DNA of 13,782 nucleotides from Polaribacter sp. (GCA_029248845.1 JAQWIO010000092.1:1-13782), one strand, 5' to 3'. Shown: positions 1-7,198, numbered from the stretch's first letter. Translations and numbers: made by a program. Notes: generated by a model from the letters alone, not told the origin.

Positions 1-17
1 AATTGTGTAGTCAAACC

Positions 18-719
18 TTATTCAAAAGCCAAAGTCAAAAATACACCACGAGTTCCCATGAAGTTTACCGGAGCTGTCCATTCACTTTCTGGGTCTTTGT
101 CGTATTTTAGCTCATTGTTTATCGCAAAAATTCCTCGAATGGAGGGCGAAAACTTGAAGAAGTACAAATAAATATCTATTCCTAAACCAACTTCGTACAT
201 AAAATTATTTGTTTTCATTCTGAATTGTCCGGAGAGGTTGTCGTCCTGATTCGCTTCATTACTTGAAAAATTATAATTATATGAAACACCAGCCAATACA
301 AAGGGACGAATATTTTTGTATCGATCTGTACTAAATTTAAACAATAAAGGAACATGTAAAAATGTAGAACTAACCTCTCTAACACTATCTCTTGAGAGGG
401 GAAGATGATTAAAATAAATGCTTTTAGTGTTGGTCATTAAACCAGGTTCTAAACGTAAATTTAAATTTTTGTGAAGTCGTAAATCTGCAATTATACCAAC
501 ATTAAATCCGGAAGTTGGAACTACTGTAATATTTGCATTTGGAACTGAAGCAATATCGTTTAAACTAATTTTAAAATCATTTTTATTTAAACCTAAGTAA
601 AAACCATAGTGTATTTTTCTTTTATCAAAACTGGGTAGATATTCAACTCTTTCACTTTGGGCAAAAAAAGCGATAGAATTTAGAACGAAAAAACAAAATA
701 TTATTATTTTATGAATCAT
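18..719 (-). CDS. porT: PorT-family outer-membrane protein (type IX secretion/gliding)
   Basis: The 233-residue protein begins with a hydrophobic signal peptide (about residues 1-21, ending FFAQS) and continues as alternating beta-strand sequence with many aromatic residues, ending in a strand-like FLTLAFE. This fits a small eight-stranded outer-membrane barrel of the PorT (SprT) family. Family knowledge: PorT is needed for type IX secretion, and for gliding in species that glide. The start ATG overlaps the ubiE stop by one base (TAATG), so translation is probably coupled; the signal peptide follows directly and supports this start. A ubiE-porT neighbourhood is, as I recall, common in Flavobacteriaceae and strengthens the name. 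The general PorT-like barrel family is broad, so the barrel assignment is firmer than the exact secretion role. What lies downstream of the stop is outside the window. Confidence 0.8.
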   Translation of the reverse strand: MIHKIIIFCFFVLNSIAFFAQSERVEYLPSFDKRKIHYGFYLGLNKNDFKISLNDIASVPNANITVVPTSGFNVGIIADLRLHKNLNLRLEPGLMTNTKSIYFNHLPLSRDSVREVSSTFLHVPLLFKFSTDRYKNIRPFVLAGVSYNYNFSSNEANQDDNLSGQFRMKTNNFMYEVGLGIDIYLYFFKFSPSIRGIFAINNELKYDKDPESEWTAPVNFMGTRGVFLTLAFE

Positions 720-1447
720 TATTTACGAGCAGTATAAATTGTAGCAACTCCAAAAGTTACCGGTTTGTGTTCAGTATGTTTAAACCCATTTTTTTCTAAA
801 ATATTGTTGAACGCTTGTCCAAAAGGAAAAGAATTTGCAGATTCAGATAAGTATGAATAAGCCACTTTATCTTTAGAAAACAGCTTGCCTATAATTGGTA
901 AAAATAAATTAGTATATAATTTATAGCCTTGTTTAAAGGGGAATTTTGTTGGGTTAGAGGTTTCCAAGATAACCAAGACTCCTGTTGGTTTTAAAACTCT
1001 AGCAATTTCTTTAATTCCTTTGTCTAAATTTGCGAAATTACGAACTCCAAAAGAGACAGTAATAGCATCAAAAGTATTATCTGTAAAAGGCATTTCTTCA
1101 GAATCGCCCACAATCATTTCTATCTTATCAGACAAGCTTGCCTTTGCTATTTTTTCCTTACCCACTTCTAACATCCCTTCAGAAATATCCAAACCAACGA
1201 TTCTTTCTGGAGCTAATTTAGACATCATTAAAGCTAAGTCTCCAGTTCCTGTAGCAATGTCTAAAATTTGTTTTGGATTATTTTTGCCAACAATTTTTAC
1301 TACTTTTTTACGCCATTTAATATCAATTCCAAGAGAAATAATTCTGTTTAAGCCATCATAATTTTTAGAAATAGTATCAAACATTTTAGCAACTTGCTCT
1401 TTCTTTCCAAGTTCTGAATCTTTATATGGTTTGATGATTTTTGACAT
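719..1447 (-). CDS. ubiE: Demethylmenaquinone methyltransferase (UbiE/MenG)
   Basis: This 242-residue class I SAM-dependent methyltransferase carries the UbiE signatures. The first is YDGLNRIISLGIDIKW at about 30-45. The SAM-binding motif I is LDIATGTGD at 62-70, GLDIS at 85-89 is the acidic loop after strand 2, and the second family signature RVLKPTGVLVILE lies at about 150-162. The length matches the family (about 230-250). It performs the last step of menaquinone synthesis, C-methylation of demethylmenaquinone. Flavobacteria use menaquinone as their respiratory quinone, so a MenG role is expected rather than ubiquinone synthesis. It begins 5 nt after the nfu stop and overlaps porT by 1 nt, as the middle gene of a three-gene operon. 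Confidence in function is high. Confidence 0.96.
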   Translation of the reverse strand: MSKIIKPYKDSELGKKEQVAKMFDTISKNYDGLNRIISLGIDIKWRKKVVKIVGKNNPKQILDIATGTGDLALMMSKLAPERIVGLDISEGMLEVGKEKIAKASLSDKIEMIVGDSEEMPFTDNTFDAITVSFGVRNFANLDKGIKEIARVLKPTGVLVILETSNPTKFPFKQGYKLYTNLFLPIIGKLFSKDKVAYSYLSESANSFPFGQAFNNILEKNGFKHTEHKPVTFGVATIYTARK

Positions 1448-1452
1448 ATTTT

Positions 1453-2358
1453 TTATCCGTTAATTGCAATTACTTCATTAATCTGATTCGGTAACATTTC
1501 TTTTAATAAGTTTTCAATTCCGTTTTTTAATGTTGCTGTAGAGGATGGACACCCACTACAAGCACCTTGAAGAATGACCCTAACTATTTTGTGTTCATCA
1601 TCATAAGAGTGAAAAGCAATATTTCCACCATCACTTGCAACAGCAGGCTTGATATATTCATCTAAAATAGCTACAATTTCAGCAGAAATCCCTTCTAATT
1701 TAGGCTTGGGTTCTTCAATGTTATTTTTTGAAATTATTTTTTCATCTTTAGGGAGTTCTTTGATAATTGTTTTTCCTGCAGCTAAATATTCGCGAATAAA
1801 AGTTCTAACTTCTGTAAAAACATCATTCCATTCTACCATCTCATATTTTGTAACTGATACATAATTATCAGAAATAAATACTTCTTTTACAAAAGAGAAA
1901 TTAAAAATGGCCTGGGCTAAAGGAGATGATTTGCTGGCTTCATCAATGTTTTTATACTCTACATCAGTATGTGTTAACGATTTATTAGTCCCAAATTTCA
2001 TTACCGAAGGGTTTGGAGTTGCTTCTGCATATACTTCTATAGCTTCCTTATCAGAGGTTTGAGATTCATTTACAATAATCCCATTGTTGTTTATATAGTT
2101 TTCAATTTGTTCTTTAACTTCCTCTTGAACATCTATCCATTCTACAATGTCAAAACGTTGGATAGCAATAAAATTCGCAGTAATAAAGATCTTTTTTACA
2201 AAGGGTAAGTAGAATAATTGTTGTGCTAAAGGCGAATTCTTTGCTTCATCAATGTTAGCATACTCATAACTTCCACCATTAATTAAAATTTGATTGGTGT
2301 TAAACTTTATAATAGTATTGTTTGTTGTTTCTTGAATTGAAATTTCTAGGTCTTGCAT
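1453..2358 (-). CDS. nfu: NifU-like Fe-S cluster carrier with tandem Nfu_N domains
   Basis: The 301-residue protein has three parts. Two Nfu_N-type domains sit in tandem at about 5-95 and 108-200. They are visibly homologous: each has a NIDEA...SPLAQ segment, then a strand ending FVKK/FVKE plus IFI/VFI, then a VEW-x-DV segment. A Lys/Glu-rich linker (about 201-222) leads to a C-terminal NifU domain (about 223-301). That domain holds the GACSGCPSS motif with C267 and C270, the pair that binds an Fe-S cluster between two subunits. Family knowledge: Nfu proteins carry assembled clusters to target enzymes. Single Nfu_N plus NifU is the usual form elsewhere; the doubled form is, as I recall, frequent in Bacteroidota. 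No U-type scaffold cysteines of IscU are present. It is the first gene of the operon with ubiE and porT. Confidence 0.92.
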   Translation of the reverse strand: MQDLEISIQETTNNTIIKFNTNQILINGGSYEYANIDEAKNSPLAQQLFYLPFVKKIFITANFIAIQRFDIVEWIDVQEEVKEQIENYINNNGIIVNESQTSDKEAIEVYAEATPNPSVMKFGTNKSLTHTDVEYKNIDEASKSSPLAQAIFNFSFVKEVFISDNYVSVTKYEMVEWNDVFTEVRTFIREYLAAGKTIIKELPKDEKIISKNNIEEPKPKLEGISAEIVAILDEYIKPAVASDGGNIAFHSYDDEHKIVRVILQGACSGCPSSTATLKNGIENLLKEMLPNQINEVIAING

Positions 2359-2377
2359 TGTGTTAAAAATTGAATTG

Positions 2378-2385
2378 CAAAATTA
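2378..2385 (-). promoter_or_regulatory. Putative -7 element for the nfu-ubiE-porT operon
   Basis: Read on the minus strand this is TAATTTTG, an exact match to the Bacteroidota -7 consensus TAnnTTTG, about 20 nt upstream of the nfu ATG. No clear TTG is found 19 bases further up; the nearest weak candidate is CTG at 2402-2404 with a 16-bp spacer. Transcription from here would give a leader of roughly 12 nt. In AT-rich DNA such an 8-mer can occur by chance, so this is tentative. Confidence 0.45.
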
Positions 2386-2428
2386 AGGCAAAAAAGGGAA
2401 ACAGTATTGTTTTAAAGATGTTAAATAA

Positions 2429-2471
2429 AAATTCCGCTAGAAGATAAATTTTATCTGTTCATGCGGAATTT
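2429..2471 (-). terminator. Rho-independent-type terminator after the OmpP1 gene (nested hairpin)
   Basis: Nine-base arms AAATTCCGC (2429-2437) and GCGGAATTT (2463-2471) are perfectly complementary. The segment between them holds a second palindrome, AGATAAA (2442-2448) with TTTATCT (2450-2456). On the minus strand the second arm runs into TTTATTT, a suitable T-rich tail, about 20 nt past the OmpP1 stop. It separates that transcript from the nfu promoter region. The rest of the 131-nt gap between the two genes holds nothing else that I recognise. Confidence 0.72.
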
Positions 2472-2489
2472 AAAAGATGTATTTTAAAG

Positions 2490-3878
2490 TTACAGATTTA
2501 AAGTAATTGAAGCAGTATAGATTCTATTATCTATAAGTAAATCCGCTGGATTCACATCATAACCAGGATAAAAATTGTAAGAACTATTTTGATTGCTATT
2601 ATTGTAAGAAAAATCTAATTTAAAACTGCCAAAATTGTAACCCGCTCCAAGGGAATGCCCTCTTAAATTATTGGTCTCTAAAGCTGATTTGTAGGGGTTT
2701 TGTTCAAATTTATACCCTCCTCGAATACTAAATTTATTAAAACGCCATTCTGTACCTATATTATAAGAATGTGTATTTCTTAATTGGTTTTGAAAAAACT
2801 GATTCTCATTAGAGAAACCCCCGTTTGATAATTCTATGTTTTTATAATTTTTATTGATATAATCAAAACTCAATAAACCGCTTTTGCCAAAAATAAATGC
2901 AGCACTTGCTGTTACTTTACTCGGTGTTTTTAATCTATAAGCAATGAAATCCAGATATTTTAACTCTTGAGGATAAGTTTTGTTTTCTGTAAAATAAGTA
3001 GTTTCTCCAATATCAATAGTGCTGTCTTGATTATAATTTGTGTCCTGTAAAATTTCTTGATATAAAGTAGGGGTTTGATAAGCTAAACCAAATCTAAAAT
3101 TAGGATGTGCTTTGTAGATAAATCCTGCATTTGCAGAAAAACCTGCCCCAGTTGTATAGTTTTCTTGATATAATTCTACGTCAAGTATATTTCCATCAAT
3201 ATCACTATTGAGTTCTGTTAATACTGATTGTTGAGTGAAATTTAAATCATACAAATTTAAACTTACACCCATATATAGTTTTTTTAGATGAACAGCAGAA
3301 ATAGCAAAGTTTAATTCGGTCAATTCTCCTCCATAATTAGTATTAAATAATTGACCATCTGTAAAATCATAAATCAATGCTGGGGTATTATTATCTCTTG
3401 GATTTGAGTCAAATCTAGTAACAGCTTCATTTCCTTCAGCCGAAAAAGTATTTGTAAAATCTTTTGTAATTCTATAATTGAACCCGATGGCAAATTTATC
3501 CCATTCAGAATTGTAAGTGTTTTCAAAGACCAATACGGCACCAGCATGAGAAAGATTTACAAACTCATTATTGTAGGTTAACGTTTTTCTATCATTTAAA
3601 GCGGCATCACCATAGGAGGCGTTTATAATAGAGTTTCTAGAATTAAAAGTTCCAGAAAAAGAACTGCTATTAAAAATCGCAATACCAGCAGGATTAACAT
3701 TAATCGCAGATACATCTCCACCCAATGCTCCGAAAGCTCCACTCAATGCTGTATAACGTGCAGAGCCATTATCATCATTTTGTGAAAAAAGAATTCCTAA
3801 GTCTTGGTACCTTAAAGATTGAGAATAAGACGTAATTGTAGCCGAGAAAAAAATTGCTATTATTAAATTTTTTTGCAT
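2490..3878 (-). CDS. OmpP1/FadL-type outer-membrane transport protein
   Basis: The 462-residue protein starts with a signal peptide (about 1-19, ...TSYS before QS). It continues with the N-terminal region typical of Bacteroidota OmpP1/FadL proteins, including GALGGDVSAINVNPAG with the NPAG motif at 62-65. The rest alternates short amphipathic strands and polar loops and ends in a barrel-closing strand (ASITLNL). FadL-type barrels carry hydrophobic molecules such as fatty acids across the outer membrane; the substrate here is unknown. Bacteroidota homologues are sometimes labelled 'hemin receptor', which the sequence does not support. Two loop segments resemble EF-hand calcium sites (residues 224-235 and 281-292), which is unusual. 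It starts 15 nt after the upstream lipoprotein gene and is followed by a terminator, so the two likely form one transcript. Confidence 0.86.
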   Translation of the reverse strand: MQKNLIIAIFFSATITSYSQSLRYQDLGILFSQNDDNGSARYTALSGAFGALGGDVSAINVNPAGIAIFNSSSFSGTFNSRNSIINASYGDAALNDRKTLTYNNEFVNLSHAGAVLVFENTYNSEWDKFAIGFNYRITKDFTNTFSAEGNEAVTRFDSNPRDNNTPALIYDFTDGQLFNTNYGGELTELNFAISAVHLKKLYMGVSLNLYDLNFTQQSVLTELNSDIDGNILDVELYQENYTTGAGFSANAGFIYKAHPNFRFGLAYQTPTLYQEILQDTNYNQDSTIDIGETTYFTENKTYPQELKYLDFIAYRLKTPSKVTASAAFIFGKSGLLSFDYINKNYKNIELSNGGFSNENQFFQNQLRNTHSYNIGTEWRFNKFSIRGGYKFEQNPYKSALETNNLRGHSLGAGYNFGSFKLDFSYNNSNQNSSYNFYPGYDVNPADLLIDNRIYTASITLNL

Positions 3879-3893
3879 TCTTTTTGATTTTAA

Positions 3894-5102
3894 TTAATTT
3901 CTTCTTGTTGATGAAGAACTTCGAGAGCTTCTTCTGATTGTTGAACTCCTTGGAGAAGAACTCCTTGTTGATGAATAGCTACTGTTACTATATCTTGAAG
4001 GAGAAGTATTTCTTCTTAACGATGTGTTATAATTTGTATTTCTACTTGAGGAATTAGTATTACTATTTCTTGTGTATACATAAGAACCTGTATCTCTTCT
4101 TGAAGAACTATTTTTAGATTCAGTGTTATTTTTGTTTGTAGAACTAGGCCTTGAAGAATTCGATATAGAAGATCTTCTTACAACAACAACTTCTCTATTT
4201 TTTTTAGTACTTGTTTTGTTCTCTAGGTTTGCACTATTTCTTCTGCTACCAGAACTTCTTCTTGTAGACGAACTTCTCGAATTTCCAGATGACGAAGAGC
4301 TTCTTCTAGTTGTATTAGAACTTCTTGAAGGTGAAGTACTTCTTCTGCTAGATGGAGAGGTTACAGTGTTATTGTCTCTTCTTGAAGTTCTTGTAGATTT
4401 TCTTTTTGAGGAATTGCTATTGCTTCTACTTGTTGCAATTCTGTTATTAGCGTTCCTATTACTCCTAATAGTTCTTCTTCCATAATTGCTATTTCTGTAG
4501 TAGCGATTACGATATCTGTTGTTATAGTTTCTGAAACGGTTTGCATACCCGTAATAATAGGGTTGGTAATAATACGGACTATAAAATCCCATGTTCCAGG
4601 AATAATAATTCTGATATGGATTCCAATACGGGTTATAATTCCAAGCATAGCCTCGATATCCCCAGTTTCTATATCCCCAAGTGTCATAAAATCCATTACC
4701 ATAAAAATTAGTCCAATATGGGTTGCTAATTAAATTTACTTTTACAACCACATTATTATTACTATTTTGCCCCCAAGGTTGATTCGGATTGTAGTTTAAT
4801 GTTTCATCAATAGTTTCATCGTCTATATAAATTGTATCTACAGAATTATAATCCTCTACATTTGTAAAAACATCTTTGGTGTCTATATCCTCTAAACTGT
4901 TTAGTTTTTTTAAAAAATAATTAGTTTCATAATCGTCATATTGTTTTTCGTTAACGATTACTACTTTTTTGTTTTTAATAGTTTCTACTTCATCACCATA
5001 TATTCCGTCATTATTTGAGGTGTTTTGATAAACTCCACAAGAAACCAATATCGAATTAGTTATCAGTAATACGAATAGTTTATTTATATTTCTTTGTTTC
5101 AT
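3894..5102 (-). CDS. Lipoprotein with aromatic-rich middle and Ser/Arg-rich disordered tail
   Basis: I recognise no conserved domain in this 402-residue protein. It starts with a lipoprotein signal: a basic N-terminus, a hydrophobic stretch and the lipobox LVSC with the acylated Cys at 22. Residues after the Cys (GVYQ) lack the acidic surface-export signal described for Bacteroidota. Residues about 30-110 are acidic and mixed; about 127-205 are extremely rich in Tyr, Trp, Asn and Gly; from about 206 to the end the chain is almost only Ser, Arg, Asn and Thr with recurrent SSTRR/RRSS units. The tail should be strongly basic and disordered. It lies 15 nt upstream of the OmpP1 gene, pointing to an envelope role. 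The DNA of the tail is a degenerate repeat of AGA, AGT, TCT and AAC codons. Similar low-complexity lipoproteins occur in other flavobacteria, often with meaningless names; no function should be assigned. I found no clear promoter upstream. Confidence 0.8.
   Translation of the reverse strand: MKQRNINKLFVLLITNSILVSCGVYQNTSNNDGIYGDEVETIKNKKVVIVNEKQYDDYETNYFLKKLNSLEDIDTKDVFTNVEDYNSVDTIYIDDETIDETLNYNPNQPWGQNSNNNVVVKVNLISNPYWTNFYGNGFYDTWGYRNWGYRGYAWNYNPYWNPYQNYYSWNMGFYSPYYYQPYYYGYANRFRNYNNRYRNRYYRNSNYGRRTIRSNRNANNRIATSRSNSNSSKRKSTRTSRRDNNTVTSPSSRRSTSPSRSSNTTRRSSSSSGNSRSSSTRRSSGSRRNSANLENKTSTKKNREVVVVRRSSISNSSRPSSTNKNNTESKNSSSRRDTGSYVYTRNSNTNSSSRNTNYNTSLRRNTSPSRYSNSSYSSTRSSSPRSSTIRRSSRSSSSTRRN
3897..4487 (-). 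repeat. Degenerate Ser/Arg-codon repeat tract
   Basis: Within the lipoprotein tail, short units such as CTTCTTGTTGATGAA (near 3900), its near copy CTCCTTGTTGATGAA (near 3961) and many GAACTTCTT variants recur on the plus strand. They correspond to SSTRR-like units on the coding strand. Copies are imperfect and without fixed period, which suggests old expansion followed by drift. Long apparent reading frames in other frames across this tract come from the repeat composition. Confidence 0.6.
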
Positions 5103-5142
5103 ATTGGATATATTTAGGTGAATTCGTTTTATTAATTAAATT

Positions 5143-5175
5143 TTGCAAAAAACTCTTTAAATTATAGTAGTTTTG
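5143..5175 (+). promoter_or_regulatory. proS promoter (TTG-N22-TAGTTTTG)
   Basis: TTG at 5143-5145 and TAGTTTTG at 5168-5175 fit the Bacteroidota promoter form TTG...TAnnTTTG with a 22-bp spacer, slightly longer than the usual 19. Transcription would start near 5180-5183, leaving a leader of about 65 nt before the proS ATG at 5248. It lies in the 145-nt divergent spacer between the lipoprotein gene and proS. Confidence 0.65.
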
Positions 5176-5247
5176 TACTGTTTATGTTCAACAAATTCTA
5201 ATAACTTACATTTTAAAGGTAACAATATTTGTGCCAAACTTTTGATT

Positions 5248-6726
5248 ATGAGTAAACATTTAACGAAAAGAGCTGACGATTATTCTAAATGGTATAATGA
5301 ATTAGTAATAAAGGCTGATTTAGCTGAAAATTCAGCTGTTAGAGGTTGTATGGTGATTAAGCCCTATGGTTATGCAATTTGGGAAAAAATGCAATCAGAA
5401 TTGGATAGAATGTTCAAAGAAACAGGCCATGAGAATGCTTATTTTCCGCTTTTTGTTCCAAAGAGTTTGTTTGAAGCAGAAGAAAAAAATGCAGAAGGTT
5501 TTGCAAAAGAATGTGCCGTTGTTACACACTATCGTTTACAAAACGATCCAGATAATTTAGGTAAATTAAGGGTAGATCCCGAAGCAAAATTAGAGGAGGA
5601 ATTAGTTGTGAGACCAACATCCGAGGCAATTATATGGAGTACTTATAAAGGTTGGATTCAATCATACAGAGATTTACCATTGCTAATAAATCAGTGGGCA
5701 AATGTAGTTCGTTGGGAAATGCGAACACGATTATTTTTGAGAACTGCAGAGTTTTTGTGGCAAGAAGGACATACAGCTCATGCAACAAAAAAAGAAGCTA
5801 TTATCGAAGCCAAACAGATGCAAGATGTATATGCGGAGTTTGCAGAAAGTTTTATGGCTATGCCAGTAGTTAAAGGGATCAAATCTGATAGCGAACGTTT
5901 TGCAGGTGCAGAAGATACATACACTATAGAGGCTTTAATGCAAGATGGGAAAGCTTTACAAGCAGGAACAAGCCATTTTTTAGGACAAAATTTCGCCAAA
6001 GCTTTTGATGTGAAATTCACATCAAAAGAGGGGAAACAAGAACATGTCTGGGCTACTTCTTGGGGTGTTTCTACTCGTTTAATAGGTGGTTTAATCATGA
6101 CGCATTCAGATGATTTTGGTTTGGTTTTACCTCCTAAATTAGCGCCAATTCAAGTGGTAATTATTCCTATTTATAAAGGCGAGGAACAATTAGAAGCCAT
6201 CACAGAAAAAGTAAATATTCTCGTTAAAGAATTACGTAAAAAAGGAATTTCTGTAAAGTTTGATAACAGAGACACGTATAGACCTGGAGCAAAATTTGCT
6301 GAATATGAGTTGAAAGGAGTTCCGGTTAGAATTGCAATGGGAAATCGAGATTTAGAAAGTGGCACGCTAGAGGTTGCTAGAAGAGATACTTTGGAGAAGC
6401 AAACAATTGCTCAGGAAGACGCAGTAACCTATATCGAAACACTCTTAGAGAAAATTCAAGAAAATTTATTTACAAAAGCCATTCATTATAGAAAAGAGCA
6501 CACCACAGAAGTAGCTACTTTTGATGAGTTTAAAAGTACTATAAAGAATAAAGGAGGTTTTGTTTCTGCTCATTGGGACGGTACAGAAGAAACCGAAGAC
6601 AAGATAAAAGAATTAACAAAAGCAACAATAAGGTGTATCCCTAATGATGCTTTAGAAGAAACAGGAAGTTGTGTTTTAACAGGGAAACCTTCGTTTAAAA
6701 GAGTGCTTTTTGCAAAGGCGTATTAA
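5248..6726 (+). CDS. proS: Prolyl-tRNA synthetase, archaeal/eukaryotic type
   Basis: This class IIa synthetase charges tRNA-Pro with proline in the cytoplasm. I chose the ATG at 5248 (492 residues, MSKHLTKRADDYSKWYN). A TTG 75 nt upstream extends the frame, but it lies inside the -7 promoter element and would add a non-conserved stretch. Visible landmarks are the motif 1 region (about 33-75, VIKPYGYAIWE), the RPTSE proline-site loop at 122-126, motif 2 FLRTAEFLWQEGHTAH at 163-178, and motif 3 around GVSTRLIGG at 273-281. The anticodon-binding domain begins near 298 and the C-terminal extension ends CVLTGKPSFKRVLFAKAY. The editing insertion of the E. coli-type enzyme is absent, and the C-terminal Tyr and extension mark the shorter archaeal/eukaryotic type, a form known in Bacteroidota. 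It has its own promoter, and a weak A/T hairpin follows. Confidence 0.97.
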   Translation: MSKHLTKRADDYSKWYNELVIKADLAENSAVRGCMVIKPYGYAIWEKMQSELDRMFKETGHENAYFPLFVPKSLFEAEEKNAEGFAKECAVVTHYRLQNDPDNLGKLRVDPEAKLEEELVVRPTSEAIIWSTYKGWIQSYRDLPLLINQWANVVRWEMRTRLFLRTAEFLWQEGHTAHATKKEAIIEAKQMQDVYAEFAESFMAMPVVKGIKSDSERFAGAEDTYTIEALMQDGKALQAGTSHFLGQNFAKAFDVKFTSKEGKQEHVWATSWGVSTRLIGGLIMTHSDDFGLVLPPKLAPIQVVIIPIYKGEEQLEAITEKVNILVKELRKKGISVKFDNRDTYRPGAKFAEYELKGVPVRIAMGNRDLESGTLEVARRDTLEKQTIAQEDAVTYIETLLEKIQENLFTKAIHYRKEHTTEVATFDEFKSTIKNKGGFVSAHWDGTEETEDKIKELTKATIRCIPNDALEETGSCVLTGKPSFKRVLFAKAY

Positions 6727-6730
6727 TTTT

Positions 6731-6750
6731 AAAAAAAAGCTATTTTTTTT
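6731..6750 (+). terminator. Weak A8-GCTA-T8 hairpin after proS
   Basis: Eight A, a GCTA loop and eight or more T follow the proS stop by 4 nt. The stem has no G-C pairs, so it would be a weak terminator at best, although the T run is suitable. Some read-through into tRNA-Glu is possible. Confidence 0.35.
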
Positions 6751-6760
6751 TGAATAATTG

Positions 6761-6790
6761 TTGTAGAATTTAAAAAACCTTGTATATTTG
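6761..6790 (+). promoter_or_regulatory. Promoter of tRNA-Glu-rpsT (TTG-N19-TATATTTG)
   Basis: TTG at 6761-6763, a 19-bp spacer and TATATTTG at 6783-6790 match the Bacteroidota vegetative promoter consensus in both sequence and spacing. The tRNA starts 32 nt after the -7 element. No comparable element lies between the tRNA and rpsT, so this promoter probably serves both. Confidence 0.82.
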
Positions 6791-6821
6791 CACCCGCAAT
6801 TAAGACATATTTAATTGTTAT

Positions 6822-6893
6822 GGTCCGTTCGTCTAGGGGTTAGGACGCATGGTTTTCATCCATGTAACACGGGTTCGATTCCCGTACGGACTA
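6822..6893 (+). tRNA. tRNA-Glu (anticodon TTC)
   Basis: All arms fold. The acceptor stem is GGTCCGT (6822-6828) with ACGGACT (6886-6892), including a G1-T72 wobble pair. The D arm is GTCT...GGAC (6831-6846). The anticodon stem is CATGG/CCATG with loop TTTTCAT, placing anticodon TTC at 6855-6857. The T arm is ACGGG-TTCGATT-CCCGT (6869-6885). The discriminator base is A6893. The 3' CCA is not encoded (CAA follows), so it must be added after transcription. It sits between proS and rpsT with its own strong promoter. Confidence 0.97.
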
Positions 6894-6930
6894 CAAAAGT
6901 TTTCATATAAAAACTAATATATTAAGAATT

Positions 6931-7182
6931 ATGGCAAATCATAAGTCAGCACTGAAGAGAATTAGAAGTAACGAAGCTAAAAGGTTACGTAACAAATATC
7001 AGCATAAAACAACTCGTAATGCTGTTAAAGATTTGCGATCTGTAGAAGATAAAAAAGATGCTGAAAGTAAATTAGGAAAAGTTATTTCTATGCTAGATAA
7101 ATTAGCGAAGAATAATATCATTCACAAAAACAAAGCAGCCAATTTAAAATCTAAATTGACCAAGCATGTTGCCGCTTTGTAA
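6931..7182 (+). CDS. rpsT: 30S ribosomal protein S20
   Basis: The 83-residue, very basic, helical protein starts MANHKSALKRIRSNEAKR, the characteristic N-terminus of bacterial S20, and ends KSKLTKHVAAL; the length is typical. S20 binds 16S rRNA early in assembly of the small subunit. Its ATG lies 37 nt after the tRNA-Glu 3' end and that gap holds no promoter-like element, so the mRNA is probably made together with the tRNA and freed by tRNA processing. A small AT hairpin (6898-6903 with 6910-6915) lies in the gap. A strong inverted repeat follows the stop codon by 16 nt. Confidence 0.97.
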   Translation: MANHKSALKRIRSNEAKRLRNKYQHKTTRNAVKDLRSVEDKKDAESKLGKVISMLDKLAKNNIIHKNKAANLKSKLTKHVAAL

Positions 7183-7198
7183 ATTTATATTACAACAT

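Noticed and set aside
4123..4485. Leu/Glu-rich open frame on the plus strand (120 codons)
   Set aside because: It is antisense to the Ser/Arg repeat of the lipoprotein; AGA/AGT/TCT codons read in reverse give long Leu/Glu runs without stops. There is no start context or recognisable domain.
4361..4702. Met/Ile-rich open frame on the minus strand
   Set aside because: It is an out-of-frame reading of the lipoprotein gene, with composition explained by the Asn/Tyr-rich coding sequence.
5103..5247. A minus-strand promoter for the lipoprotein gene
   Set aside because: No TAnnTTTG match with a suitably spaced TTG was found on the minus strand, so none is annotated although one must exist.
6898..6915. 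Small hairpin AGTTTT/AAAACT upstream of rpsT as a possible S20 autoregulatory leader
   Set aside because: It is a 6-bp, AT-dominated stem that could arise by chance, and it does not resemble any r-protein leader I know.
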